Assembly: GCA_030824275.1 (NCBI GenBank)
Contig: JAVBXY010000012.1
Span: forward strand, 51,151-115,150
DNA from: Rhodocyclaceae bacterium
Lineage (GTDB): Bacteria; Pseudomonadota; Gammaproteobacteria; Burkholderiales; Rhodocyclaceae
Length of the DNA stretch: 64,000 bases
Direction of reading: 5' to 3'
The notes beneath the pieces were generated by a model. That model had not been told where the DNA came from. It made no database searches and saw only the letters and a list, made by a program, of their open reading frames with translations. The position numbers were made by a program, and so were the translations under genes. Of this stretch, positions 18,769-31,039 are shown piece after piece (positions within the stretch are counted from its first letter, which is position 1; every line of letters starts with the position of its first letter).

Positions 18769-20480
18769 TGGCCATGAAACCCGTCGATCTCGTTTTCCTC
18801 TGGCACATGCATCAGCCCGATTATCGGGACCATGGCGGGCATGGCGAATTCATGTTGCCCTGGGTCTTTCTGCACGCCATGAAAGACTACGTGGACATGG
18901 CGGCCCACCTCGAACGCCATCCGCAGATCCGCTGTGTAGTGAACTTCGTGCCCGTCCTGCTCGACCAGATCGAGGACTACGCGAGCCAGTTTGCCAGCGG
19001 CGATTTCCGCGACCCGCTGTTGCGCCTGCTAGGGGCGCCGGATCTGGAAAACATCGCCACCGCAGACCGGGCCATGCTGCTTAAGACCTGCTTCCTCAGC
19101 AACCACACCACCATGCTGTCGCCGTTTCCCCGTTACCAGCGGCTGCACGATCTTTACACGACGCTGTCGCGCGAAGGCGACACGGCCCTCTCCTATCTTT
19201 CCGGCAGCTATTTTTCCGATCTCGTCACCTGGTATCACCTGGCCTGGACCGGCGAAACCGAGCGCCGCCGCAATCCGCTGCTGGCGACGCTGATGACCAA
19301 AGGTGAGGGCTACACCCTGGACGAGCGCCGTGCCCTCCTGGCCAGCATCGGCGAACTGATCAGCGGCCTGATCCCGCGCTGGCGCACACTGGCCGAGCGC
19401 GGTCAGGTAGAGCTTTCCTCGACGCCGCAGACCCATCCGCTATCGCCGCTGATGCTCGACTTCCACGCCGCCCGCGAATCCCTGCCCGACGCGCCGCTGC
19501 CGCTCGCCCCCGCCTACCCGGGGGGCCGCAGCCGTGTCCTCGCCCACATCGACGATGCCCGCCACAGCCATACCGCCCGCTTCGGCGGGCCGCCCGTCGG
19601 CATGTGGCCGGCCGAAGGAGCGATTTCGGAAGCCTTCGTGCAGCATCTCGCGGCAGCCGGCTGCCGCTGGATCGCCAGCGGCGAAGGTGTGCTGCGCGGC
19701 AGCCTCGTCGCCAGCAAGCTCGACAATCCCAGTGACCCACGGGCGGCCTATCACCCTTGGCAACTCACCGACGCGCCAGGGCTGACCCTGTTCTTCCGCG
19801 ACGAACGGCTCTCCGACCTGATCGGCTTCGACTACGCCAAATGGCACGGCCGCGACGCGGCGCGTCATCTGGTGTCGCAAATCGAAGCCATCGGCGAAGC
19901 CTCTGCCCCCGGCGAAACACCGGTGGTCAGCATCATCCTCGACGGCGAGAACGCCTGGGAACACTATCCCTACAACGGCTATTACTTCTTCGACGACCTC
20001 TACGGCCTGCTCGAAGAACACACGTCCATTCGCACCACCACCTACGCCGCGCTGCTGGCCCAGCAAAAACTCACGCCCACCATCCTGCCCAAGCTCCGCG
20101 CCGGCAGCTGGGTGTATGGCACGCTGTCCACCTGGATCGGCGACGTGCACAAGAACCGGGGCTGGGATCTGCTGTGCACCGCCAAGCAGACCTACGACAT
20201 GGTGCTCGCCAGCGGTCGCCTGAGCCCGGAAAAGTCGGCGCTGGCGACACGGCAACTGGCGATCTGCGAAAGCTCCGACTGGTTCTGGTGGCTCGGCGAC
20301 TACAACCCGGCCACGGCAGTCGCCAGTTTCGACCACCTGTTCCGTCACAATCTCGCCCAGCTCTATCAGCTGCTCGGCCTTGAACCGCCCGTGCAACTGG
20401 ATACGCCCATCAGTGCCGGCTCCAGCTCCGGCGACCGCGCCAGCGGCGCCATGCGCCGCGCCACTGAATTTCCTCACTGA
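18768..20480 (+). CDS. GH57 family glycoside hydrolase (first of two)
   Basis: A 570-residue GH57 protein, probably acting on alpha-1,4-glucan. The N-terminal LWHMHQPDY is the family's first conserved region. GMWPAEGAIS contains the likely nucleophile glutamate, and the late DGENAWEHYPYNG block the likely acid. Members are annotated as alpha-amylases, but the precise reaction varies (amylase, branching, amylopullulanase). It lies within the glycogen operon directly after glgC, overlapping by one base. Copy 6 of the dispersed motif encodes KSALATR near the C-terminus. Confidence 0.85.
   Translation: MAMKPVDLVFLWHMHQPDYRDHGGHGEFMLPWVFLHAMKDYVDMAAHLERHPQIRCVVNFVPVLLDQIEDYASQFASGDFRDPLLRLLGAPDLENIATADRAMLLKTCFLSNHTTMLSPFPRYQRLHDLYTTLSREGDTALSYLSGSYFSDLVTWYHLAWTGETERRRNPLLATLMTKGEGYTLDERRALLASIGELISGLIPRWRTLAERGQVELSSTPQTHPLSPLMLDFHAARESLPDAPLPLAPAYPGGRSRVLAHIDDARHSHTARFGGPPVGMWPAEGAISEAFVQHLAAAGCRWIASGEGVLRGSLVASKLDNPSDPRAAYHPWQLTDAPGLTLFFRDERLSDLIGFDYAKWHGRDAARHLVSQIEAIGEASAPGETPVVSIILDGENAWEHYPYNGYYFFDDLYGLLEEHTSIRTTTYAALLAQQKLTPTILPKLRAGSWVYGTLSTWIGDVHKNRGWDLLCTAKQTYDMVLASGRLSPEKSALATRQLAICESSDWFWWLGDYNPATAVASFDHLFRHNLAQLYQLLGLEPPVQLDTPISAGSSSGDRASGAMRRATEFPH
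20230..20253 (+). repeat. 24-bp dispersed motif, copy 6
   Basis: Begins AAAAGTCGG and ends GACACGGC on the plus strand, matching the majority base at every position. It lies in the first GH57 gene in a non-KVGAG frame (KSALATR). Confidence 0.93.
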
Positions 20481-20500
20481 GCCCACTGATCCGTCCACTC

Positions 20501-22552
20501 ATGCCCATCTCCCTGCTCTTCGGCGTCCACGCCCACCAGCCCGTCGGCAACTTTCCCGCCGTCATCGACGACGCCCATGCCCGCAGCTACGGCATGTTCC
20601 TGCGCGTCATGGAGAACTACCCGGAATTCCGCTTCAGCGTGCACTTCTCCGGCTGGCTGCTCGACTACCTGCTGGAGCGCTTCCCCGACGACATGGATCG
20701 CCTCGCCGCCATGACGCGGCGCGGCCAGGTCGAGTGGTTCGGCTCCGGCGACTGCGAGCCGGTGCTGGCAGCGATTCCGCATCGCGACCGCATCAGCCAG
20801 ATCGCCACGCTCTCCGACAAGATCGAACGCCATTTCGGCGTGCGGCCAAAAGGCGCCTGGCTCACCGAGCGGGTCTGGGAATCCGCCGTGGTGCCCTCGC
20901 TGGTGGACACCGGCATCGAGTACGTTGCTGTCGATGACTACCATTTCCTTTGCGCCGGCGAAGACGCCGAGCGGCTGGACAGCTTCTACACCACTGAAGA
21001 AGACGGCCGCCGCCTCGACCTCTTCCCGATCTCCGAGGCCGCCCGCTATCGCCTGCCCTTCGCCCCCGCCCACGAGACCGTGGCCTGGCTGGAAGAGCAG
21101 GCCAGCCAGGGTCGCCGCGCCTCGATCTACTTCGACGACATCGAAAAATTCGGCATCTGGCCCGAGACCTACAACTGGGTCTTCGAGCGCGGCTGGCTGC
21201 GCCAGTTCGTCGAGGGCGTGCTCGCCTCGCCGCTGATCCGCACCCAGTCCTTCGCCGACTACCACGCCAGCCAGCCGACGCAGGGCATCGTTTACCTGCC
21301 GACCACGTCCTACATCGAGATGAACGAGTGGACGCTGCCCGGCCCCCGCGCCGCCGAGTATCACGCCCTGATCGAAAGCGAAAAATCCGCTGGCCGCTTC
21401 GAGGCCCACAAGCCCTTCCTGCGCGGCGGCATCTGGCGCAACTTCATGTCGCGCTACCCGGAAGCCAACTGGATGCACAAGCGCATGCTGGAGGTCTCCG
21501 CCCGCTACGCCGCGTTGCCGGCTGCGCAGCGTACCCCCGCGATGCAGGAGCACCTGCACCGGGCCCAGGCCAATGACGCCTACTGGCACGGCCTCTTCGG
21601 TGGCCTCTACCTGCCGCACCTGCGCCGCGCGGTATGGAACAACCTGCTGGCCCTGGACGCACTTTTGCCGGCGCCCATTACCGAACCCCCCGAGACCCGC
21701 GACATCGACGCCGATGGCCATGCCGAACTCAGCCTGCGTGGCAACGAGTTGCTGGCCATCGTCCGCATGGACGGCGACGCCGCCCTCGTCGAACTGTCCA
21801 GCCTGACCCTAGCCCACAATTTCGGCGACACCCTGCGCCGCCACGACGAGGGCTATCACGCCCGGCTCCACGCCGCGCCCGCCGACGCCACACCCACCGA
21901 AGGCATTGCCTCGGCCCACGACCGCATCGCCTTCCTGCACGAGATCACTCCCGACGACGTGGTACCCGACGCGCGCCCGCGCGGCATTGCCATCGACACT
22001 CTGATCACCGCCGACGGCACACGCCACGCCGTCGACCGTTACCAGACCGGCAACGCGCCCGGCCATTTCGTCGCCAGCGGCGAGAGCTGGCGCGTGGAAA
22101 AGACCTATGCCATCGACAAGGAGGCGCTGACGATCCGCTACCGCGTCAGCGGCGGCCGGCTGGAAACCCGCCTCAATCTCGCCATGCCCAGTTGCGACGG
22201 CTACGGCGGCCGCTATGTGCTGGCCGACGGCTCGGTCCCTGGCGGCTTCGGTCAGACCCTCGACGCCGCCACGCCGCAACTGACGCTGGAAGACACCGAA
22301 CTGGGTGGCGCCCTGCATATCGCCGTCACCGCTTCGGGTGATTTCATCACGCCAGCGCCGACTTTTCACGGCCAGCCCCATCGCACCGTCTCGCAGTCCG
22401 AGGCCGGATTCGAGAAAGTCATGCAGGCTGCCTGCATCGACCTCTCCTGGCCCGCAGTCCCGCCCAGCAGCAATGCAGACATCGTCCTGACCCTGCGCGC
22501 CCAGGCGCACCCTTGCACGTTGGGCAGCGTAGAATTTTCCCCACTTACCTGA
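20501..22552 (+). CDS. GH57 4-alpha-glucanotransferase-type enzyme (second of two)
   Basis: A 683-residue GH57 protein with the architecture of Thermococcus litoralis 4-alpha-glucanotransferase: catalytic barrel, then DUF1925- and DUF1926-like regions. AWLTERVWES places the nucleophile at E123, the same number as in the archaeal enzyme, and YFDDIEKFGIW (about 210-220) holds the acid aspartate. It likely transfers maltodextrin segments or hydrolyses alpha-glucans in glycogen turnover. It is 20 bp after the first GH57 gene and directly abuts glgP. Copy 7 of the dispersed motif lies near the C-terminus. Confidence 0.87.
   Translation: MPISLLFGVHAHQPVGNFPAVIDDAHARSYGMFLRVMENYPEFRFSVHFSGWLLDYLLERFPDDMDRLAAMTRRGQVEWFGSGDCEPVLAAIPHRDRISQIATLSDKIERHFGVRPKGAWLTERVWESAVVPSLVDTGIEYVAVDDYHFLCAGEDAERLDSFYTTEEDGRRLDLFPISEAARYRLPFAPAHETVAWLEEQASQGRRASIYFDDIEKFGIWPETYNWVFERGWLRQFVEGVLASPLIRTQSFADYHASQPTQGIVYLPTTSYIEMNEWTLPGPRAAEYHALIESEKSAGRFEAHKPFLRGGIWRNFMSRYPEANWMHKRMLEVSARYAALPAAQRTPAMQEHLHRAQANDAYWHGLFGGLYLPHLRRAVWNNLLALDALLPAPITEPPETRDIDADGHAELSLRGNELLAIVRMDGDAALVELSSLTLAHNFGDTLRRHDEGYHARLHAAPADATPTEGIASAHDRIAFLHEITPDDVVPDARPRGIAIDTLITADGTRHAVDRYQTGNAPGHFVASGESWRVEKTYAIDKEALTIRYRVSGGRLETRLNLAMPSCDGYGGRYVLADGSVPGGFGQTLDAATPQLTLEDTELGGALHIAVTASGDFITPAPTFHGQPHRTVSQSEAGFEKVMQAACIDLSWPAVPPSSNADIVLTLRAQAHPCTLGSVEFSPLT
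22343..22366 (-). repeat. 24-bp dispersed motif, copy 7 (one end degraded)
   Basis: On the minus strand it begins AAAAGTCGG with CTGGCG in the middle, but the last block is GATGAA instead of ACGGC. It lies against the direction of the second GH57 gene and encodes ITPAPTF there. Confidence 0.75.
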
Positions 22553-22564
22553 GTGAGCTCAATC

Positions 22565-25113
22565 ATGCCCGGCACCCGCTACCAGCTCGAAGTCAATCCC
22601 GATATTCCGCCCCGCCTGGCCCGGCTGGAAGACCTCGCCAACAATCTCTGGTACAGCTGGGACCGACCAACGCGCTCGCTCTTCGCGCGGCTATCGTCCG
22701 GCCTGTGGCGGGCGGTCAATCACAGTCCCAAGGCTTTTCTCAAACGCATCGACCAGCGCCGTCTGAAGGAGGCCGCCGACGATCCGGTTTTCCTCGGCAC
22801 CATGAACCGGGTGCTGTCGGCCTTCGACAGCTATCACTCGGCGCCGGCCAGCGAACTGCCCGGCAGCCCGCCCTTCGAATCCAATGACCTGATCGCCTAC
22901 TTCTGCGCCGAGTTCGGCTTTCACGAAAGTCTGCCGATCTATTCCGGCGGCCTCGGCATCCTTGCCGGCGACCACTGCAAGGGCGCCTCCGACCTGCGCC
23001 TGCCCTTCATCGCCGTCGGCCTGCTCTACCGCCAGGGCTATTTCCGTCAGACCATCGACCGCGACGGCAAGCAGCATGCCCACTACGGCGACAACGATTT
23101 CGACGACATGCCCATCGAGCCGATGTACGACGAGAAGGGCGCCGAGATCAAGATCGGCGTCGACTTCCCCGGCCGTACCGTCTGGGCCAAGGTCTGGCAG
23201 GCGAAGATCGGCAACGTCCGCCTCTATCTCCTCGACACCCACATTCCCGAGAACAGCCCGGCCGACCGGGACATCGCCCACCAGCTCTACGGCGGTGATC
23301 GCCGCACCCGCATCGAACAGGAAATCCTGCTCGGCGTCGGCGGCGTCCGCGCCCTGCGTGCGCTGAACCTGCGCCCCACCGTCTGGCACATCAACGAAGG
23401 CCACGCCGCCTTCCTCGTCCTCGAACGCATCCGTGGCCTGATGGAACAGAACATGGATTTCGCCAGCGCCATGGAAGCGTCGGCGTCCAACACCATCTTC
23501 ACCACCCATACACCCGTACCCGCCGGCCACGACCATTTCGCCGACGACATGGTGATGCACTACTTCGGCGAGTTCTGTGCCGCCACCAAGCTCGATGCCA
23601 ACGGCCTGCTGTCACTCGGCCGCACCGGCGATGGTCATGACTTCAACATGACGGCGCTGGCCCTGCGCGGCTCGCGGCACCACAACGGTGTCTCGCGCAT
23701 CCACGGTGAGGTCTCGGCCTCCATCTGCGGCGACATGTGGCCGCAGATCACCGCCGCCGAGAATCCGATGAGCTACGTCACCAACGCGGTGCACGTCCCC
23801 ACCTTCCTCGCCACCGACTGGCACGAGACCTTCGACCGCTTCCTCGGCCTCGGCTGGCAACATCGCCTCTCGGACCAGGCCTGCTGGTCCAATGTGCATC
23901 GCATTCCGGATCAGATCTTCTGGAGCATTCGCCAGTCACTGAAGGCCCAGTTGCTGCACATGGTGCGCAACCGGGTGCGCACGCAACTGCTGCGCAACCA
24001 GGGTTCCGAGGCCCACCTCGACCGCCTGCTGCGCCAGGCCGATCCCAACAACCCGACCGTACTGACCATCGGTTTCGCCCGCCGCTTCGCCACCTACAAG
24101 CGAGCCGCGCTGCTGTTCAACGATCTCGACTGGCTGCGCGAAATCCTCTCCGACGACCAGCGTCCGGTGCTGTTCATCTTCGCCGGAAAGGCCCACCCGG
24201 CCGACGAGCCGGGCCAGCAACTGATCCGCCAGATCGCCAACCTCTCCCATCAGCGCGAATTCGAGGGCCGCATCCTGCTGCTGGAAGACTACGACCTGCA
24301 CGTCGCGCGCCGCCTCGTCGCCGGCGTGGATGTCTGGCTCAACAACCCCATCTATCCGCTGGAAGCCTCCGGCACTTCAGGCATGAAGGCCGCCATCAAC
24401 GGCGCCATCAACCTCTCCGTGCTCGACGGCTGGTGGGGCGAAGGTTACGACGGCAAGAACGGCTGGGCCATCAAGCCCGCCGCCGAAGGCCTCGACCCGG
24501 CCCTGCGCGATGCCGAGGAAGCCCGCACGCTCTACGAACTGCTCCAGGACAGCGTGATCCCGATGTACTACCGCAACACCTCGCTGGGCTATTCGCCGGA
24601 CTGGGTGTCGATGGCCAAGCAATCCATCGCCAGCATCATGCCGCGCTTCAACATGCAGCGCATGCTGACCGAATACACCGAGAAGTTCTACGCCCCGGCG
24701 GCGGCACAGTGGCGGCGCTTCGGCGGCGACAGCTACTCCGGCGCCCGCGACGTCGCCGGCTGGAAGGCCCGCGTCCGCGCCGCCTGGTCCGGCGTGCGGC
24801 CGCGCCGCGTCGATCAGCCGGTGTCCCGCATCCGCTACGGCCAGCCCCTGCGCTTTGAAGTGGCGGTACAGCTCAACGGCCTCGCCCCGGAGGACCTTGC
24901 CGTCGAGCTGGTGTTCACCCGCCCCGGTGAACGCGCCTCGGTCAAGGCGCGCCGCTACGCCCTGCGCCACGAACGGCCGCTGGAACACGGCGAGCACCTG
25001 TTCAGCCGCGAACTGACGCCGGACCAGTGCGGCAAGATGGAATACCGCGTCCGCGTCTTCCCCGCCCACGAACTGCTGACCCATCCCTTCGAGATGGGTA
25101 TGACAGTCTGGCT

Positions 25114-25117
<4 letters not shown>
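22565..25117 (+). CDS. glgP: alpha-glucan phosphorylase
   Basis: Releases glucose 1-phosphate from glycogen or maltodextrin (GT35, PLP-dependent). The 850-residue protein has an N-terminal DUF3417-type segment (NPDIPPRLARLEDLANNLWY area), HINEGHAAF, TTHTPVPAGHD and the PLP-lysine block EASGTSGMKAAINGAIN. This places it in the short alpha-glucan phosphorylase branch rather than the E. coli GlgP branch. I chose ATG 22565, because GTGAG lies about 7 bp before it; a GTG at 22553, directly after the GH57 stop, is an alternative. The stop overlaps pgi (ATGA). Confidence 0.92.
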
Positions 25118-26702
<1,585 letters not shown>

Positions 26703-26706
<4 letters not shown>

Positions 26707-28144
26707 AACTTCTTTTCGCCACATCCGAACTGGCCCCCTGGGTCAAGACCGGCGGCCTCGGCGACGTCTCCGCTGCCCTGCCGGTTGCCTTGCGTGCCGC
26801 CGGTATCGACGCGCGCATCCTGCTGCCCGCCTACCCGGCCCTCAAAGCCGCATTCCCCGATGCACCGCTGGTGGCCAGCATCCCGCCTCCCGGCCCGCAA
26901 CTGTATGGCGCCGCCCTGCGCGCCGCCCGCACGCCCGAGGGCGTACCGCTCTATCTGCTCGAATGCGACGCCTGGTTCGACCGTCCCGGCAATCCCTACC
27001 TCGGTCCCGAAGGCCGCGACTGGCTCGACAACGGCAAGCGCTTTGGCCTGCTCTCCCGCGTCGCCGCCCTTCTCGCCGGCGAGACCAGCCCCCTCGACTG
27101 GCGGCCCGACGTGCTCCACTGCAACGACTGGCAGACCGGCCTCGCCCCCGCCTTCCTGCACTATCTGCCCCACGGTCGCCAGGCGCCGTCAGTGATGACC
27201 ATCCACAACCTCGCCTTCCAGGGCATCCACGGCCGCGACCTGTTGCCCGAACTCGGCCTGCCGGAAAGCGCCTGGTCCATCGACGGCATCGAATACTACG
27301 GCTACCTGTCCTTTCTCAAGGGCGGCATCCAGCATGCCGACGCCATCACCACGGTCAGCCCCAGCTACGCCCGCGAGATTCAGACCGACCATGACGGCAT
27401 GGGCATGGGCGGCCTGTTGCGCCATCGCGGCGACCGCCTCAGTGGCATCCTCAACGGCATCGACACCGCGCAATGGAACCCGGCCGCCGACCCGCACCTA
27501 GCCGCTGCCTATGACGGCAAACATCTCGCCGCGAAAGCCAAAAACACCGCCGCCCTGCGCGCCGAAATGGGCCTCGCCGATGCGCCGCAGATGCCGCTCT
27601 TCGGCCTCGTCAGCCGCCTGACCAATCAGAAGGGCGTGGACCTCGTCGCCGCCATCGCCGAAGAACTCGCCGAGCTGCCCGCGCAGCTGGTCCTGCTCGG
27701 CAACGGCGAGCTCGAACTCGAAAAAACCTTTCGCGCCCTGGCCGCCCAGCGGCCCCATCAGTTCGGCGTGCGCATCGGCTTCGACGAAGGGCTCGCCCAT
27801 CGCATCGAAGCCGGCGCCGACATCTTCCTCATGCCCTCCCGCTTCGAGCCCTGCGGCCTCAACCAGATGTACAGCCTGCACTACGGCACACCGCCCATCG
27901 TGCGCGCCACCGGCGGCCTCGCCGACACCGTGATCGACGACAGCGACCACGCGCACGGCAACGGCTTCGTCTTCAGCGACGCGACGCCCGAGGCCCTGCT
28001 CGCCACCGTCCGCCGCGCCGTCGCCACCTGGCACAACCGCAAAGCCTGGCAGGCCCTGCAAAAGCGCGGCATGCAGGCCGACTTCAGCTGGACCGCCCCG
28101 GCGCGGCAATACCTCGCCCTCTACCAATCCCTGATCCAGACCCA

Positions 28145-28148
<4 letters not shown>
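26703..28148 (+). CDS. glgA: glycogen synthase GlgA
   Basis: Extends glycogen from ADP-glucose (GT5). The 481-residue protein starts with the donor-binding SELAPWVKTGGLGDVSAALP block and carries HCNDWQTGL, MTIHNLAFQG, LVSRLTNQKG and the C-terminal PSRFEPCGLNQMYSLHYG motif. The start is GTG 26703, overlapping the pgi stop as GTGA. Its stop overlaps folA. With glgC, glgB and glgP it gives complete synthesis and breakdown of glycogen. Confidence 0.96.
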
Positions 28149-28639
<491 letters not shown>

Positions 28640-28743
28640 CCGCTCAGATCACGCCGTCAACGAACGTAGCCCTCACTACACTAGACAACGGCCGGCGATT
28701 CACCGGCTATACCACCAATTGATTGAAGCCAATGGGAGACAAC

Positions 28744-30063
28744 GTGACTCAAACCAATTTTCATAAGGAAATGTCCCTAAATGAGTGGTCAGACATGTTT
28801 CGCGATGTCTACTTCCCCACGCAGAACTACAACAGATCGAAAGTGGAAATATTCACCCATTTGGTGAAGGTCTTTGGCGGCGGATCAAGGTACCTCTTTA
28901 GGACAAGCGATCCCGACGGATCGCGGGATTATCTTGCAAAAATTTTCGCTTGGTACTGCGCCCTCGCAAATCGACTGAATATCAATCTGGAGGACACCCT
29001 CTGGCAAAAATACCCAGGGGTTTGTCCACGATGTATGGAGCATGTTTGCACCTGCCAGCGGACACCAAATGACATCGACCCGCAAAAGCTCGCCACATTA
29101 GCGGCCTCCCATCTGCATCAGCGCCCGCACTCTTTACGCGACTGGCAAGCCATGTTTGGCAACATCTATCGAGGCCCGTCAGGTGCAGAAGCAATCGCAC
29201 CATCTCGGGATCGGCTAGCAATGGTATTTAGTCGGATGGCTGAAGAACTGGGTGAAGTCGCCGAAGCAATACTTCTCGACGAGGCAATCGATCACAATGT
29301 TGACATAGTCGTCCGCAACGAAATGGCTGATCTTTGCGCATGGATCTTCGCACTTGCCAACAATTTGCAGTTTGTCGATCCGACGGCAACTGGAGTAACC
29401 CTTGCTGATGTCAGTTGGAACTTGTACGGCGGCAAGTGTCACCGCTGTCAGAAAGCCCCTTGCATCTGTGTTCGGGGATCATTTGGACTGGAATTAGCGC
29501 AGCAAGGTGCAATGGGCCCATCGCACTGGGATGATCGAACCGGACTAGCAAATGCGGAAGGTATGCGAGTGAATGTTCAGGCTGCAGATGACCAATTTCG
29601 TAAGAGTCCAACCAACTGGTCATTAATAATGTTCGATCTTGATGACTTCGGGAAGGTAAACAAAACTCACGGCAACTTGGCCGGCGACTTTGTTCTGAAA
29701 ACTGCGGCAGATCGCATGCGAAGTGTTCTGAATAACAAGGAACTTGCGTTCCGGCGTGGCGGTGAGGAGTTCGTAATCCTGCTGGAGCAAGATCAAAGAA
29801 AGGCCCTCCTACTTGCAGAGAAAATTCGGAGAGCGCTAGCAAGTTCTCCAGTCACCGTTCAAAACGCAAAGGGAGAGTTTCAAGTTGAGGTCCGGGCGTC
29901 CTTCGGCGTCGCGAGCACATTCTCCGACGAACTACCACCATCCAAGCTGGAAGAAATTGCCGATACAAGAATGCGTGAAGCGAAAGATGCAGGAAAAGAT
30001 CGAGTTCACCCCCCGTTGTCACCTGAACTTCTAGACTGGTTAAACAGCAGATCATTCATATAG
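28744..30063 (+). CDS. tandem MazG-like domains fused to a GGDEF domain
   Basis: A 439-residue protein, probably a nucleotide-signalling enzyme of unknown pathway. Two related repeats (about 11-104 and 130-242) each start with S-L-x-x-W-x-x-M-F and end in a Cys cluster: C94, C97, C102, C104 and C232, C235, C240, C242. Repeat 2 keeps the MazG metal motif EELGE (167-171) with E193-x-x-D196; repeat 1 has lost it (FGGG, DYLAK). A GGDEF domain follows, with D298, N306, D315 and GGEEF (339-343). I chose GTG 28744 because GGGAG lies 5 bp before it; ATG 28732 is possible. The gene is far more AT-rich than its neighbours, a sign of transfer. Confidence 0.75.
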   Translation: MTQTNFHKEMSLNEWSDMFRDVYFPTQNYNRSKVEIFTHLVKVFGGGSRYLFRTSDPDGSRDYLAKIFAWYCALANRLNINLEDTLWQKYPGVCPRCMEHVCTCQRTPNDIDPQKLATLAASHLHQRPHSLRDWQAMFGNIYRGPSGAEAIAPSRDRLAMVFSRMAEELGEVAEAILLDEAIDHNVDIVVRNEMADLCAWIFALANNLQFVDPTATGVTLADVSWNLYGGKCHRCQKAPCICVRGSFGLELAQQGAMGPSHWDDRTGLANAEGMRVNVQAADDQFRKSPTNWSLIMFDLDDFGKVNKTHGNLAGDFVLKTAADRMRSVLNNKELAFRRGGEEFVILLEQDQRKALLLAEKIRRALASSPVTVQNAKGEFQVEVRASFGVASTFSDELPPSKLEEIADTRMREAKDAGKDRVHPPLSPELLDWLNSRSFI

Positions 30064-30139
30064 GCACACTAAGGCGCAGTCTCAGTGTTGAAGAACCAAC
30101 TTAGGATATACGACCGAAAACGGCTCTTTGCGAGCAAGG

Positions 30140-30679
30140 ATGGCGCGCCTTATTGAGATGTTCCACACTACCGGCAGGAAAATCGCCTTGGTCTGCGCCT
30201 GCTATGTCCTCGCCACGCTGCTGGCCACCGCCGTGGTTGCCATCCATGTCGCAGCGACGGACCACGTGCAAGGTGAGGACGGCATGCGGGCCTTCGGCGA
30301 GGGCTTCCTGTTTCTCGCAGTCCTCGCCCTGGCTTCCGTTCCGGCTACCGGCGCAGGTTTGTATTTCCTTCGTGGCGTCCCGCGTTTCTGGCTGGTCTTT
30401 GGCGCGCTGGCTCTGGCGATAGCGGCCACAGGTATCGCCGCAGCGCTTACCTATCTCACGAGTTTCGCCGTCCACTCGTCGCCAGCACCCAGCATCTGGG
30501 TCAGCCTGTCACCCCTGCGGATATTGGTGGCGCCCTTGTTCGCGCTGGTCTTCCTTTTGGCCGGTTTGTTTGCGCCCGGCCGCCCGGCGCGCATCACGCT
30601 GTTGACTGCCTGTGCTGTCGAGGCGCTCGTCTTTGGCGTCGTTGCGCTGTGGTGGCTGGGATCATTCAACGTTCACTGA
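30140..30679 (+). CDS. hypothetical multi-pass membrane protein
   Basis: A 179-residue protein with four to five hydrophobic helices (about 12-34, 52-78, 84-110, 128-146 and 150-172). No motif is recognised. The start is ATG 30140 with AAGG just upstream; an in-frame TTG at 30128 could add four residues. GC content returns to the local norm here, unlike the preceding gene. It lies between the MazG-GGDEF gene and vapBC, with 76 bp upstream. No function can be assigned. Confidence 0.6.
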   Translation: MARLIEMFHTTGRKIALVCACYVLATLLATAVVAIHVAATDHVQGEDGMRAFGEGFLFLAVLALASVPATGAGLYFLRGVPRFWLVFGALALAIAATGIAAALTYLTSFAVHSSPAPSIWVSLSPLRILVAPLFALVFLLAGLFAPGRPARITLLTACAVEALVFGVVALWWLGSFNVH

Positions 30680-30697
30680 GCCTATTGCTGTCACGCC

Positions 30698-30721
30698 AAA
30701 AGTCGGCGCTAGCGTTACGGC
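30698..30721 (+). repeat. 24-bp dispersed motif, copy 9 (intergenic)
   Basis: Begins AAAAGTCGG and ends GTTACGGC on the plus strand, with CTAGCG instead of CTGGCG in the centre. It lies between the membrane protein and vapB, directly before the GTACATCC repeats. Confidence 0.88.
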
Positions 30722-30726
30722 GAGAT

Positions 30727-30785
30727 GTACATCCATGTATTTACATTGCCCTGCGATTGAGATAACGTACATCCAACGTACATCC
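30727..30785. promoter_or_regulatory. three GTACATCC repeats upstream of vapB
   Basis: GTACATCC occurs at 30727-30734, 30767-30774 and 30778-30785, all in one orientation. The last two are 11 bp apart, about one helical turn, and end 18 bp before the vapB start. The first forms part of the palindrome ATGTACAT (30725-30732). Type II toxin-antitoxin operons are typically autorepressed at such repeats, so this is a likely VapB/VapBC operator. Confidence 0.6.
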
Positions 30786-30802
30786 CAAAAGAGGTATTCA
30801 AG

Positions 30803-31039
30803 ATGCTGACGACAAAAGCCTTCAAGAATGGCAATTCGCAGGCGGTACGCATCCCCGCCGAACTGGCGTTCGAGCGGACGGACATCGAGCTTGAGATCGA
30901 GCGCGTCGGCGCCGAGTTGCACATCCGGCCGGCGCGGCGCCCACTGGCCGGGGTGCTGGCGAAGTTCGCGAAATTTTCGCAGGACTTCATGGCCGATGGC
31001 CGTGGCACACAGGAGCAAGCCGAGCGCGAGGCTCTGTAA
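30803..31039 (+). CDS. vapB: VapB-type antitoxin
   Basis: A 78-residue antitoxin. The N-terminus (MLTTKAFKNGNSQAVRIP) is an AbrB/SpoVT swapped-hairpin DNA-binding motif. The C-terminal part, rich in A, F and E, would wrap the toxin. GAGG lies 8 bp before the ATG. Its stop overlaps the vapC start (TAATG), the usual antitoxin-first coupled order. Likely represses its own promoter through the GTACATCC repeats upstream. Confidence 0.9.
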   Translation: MLTTKAFKNGNSQAVRIPAELAFERTDIELEIERVGAELHIRPARRPLAGVLAKFAKFSQDFMADGRGTQEQAEREAL

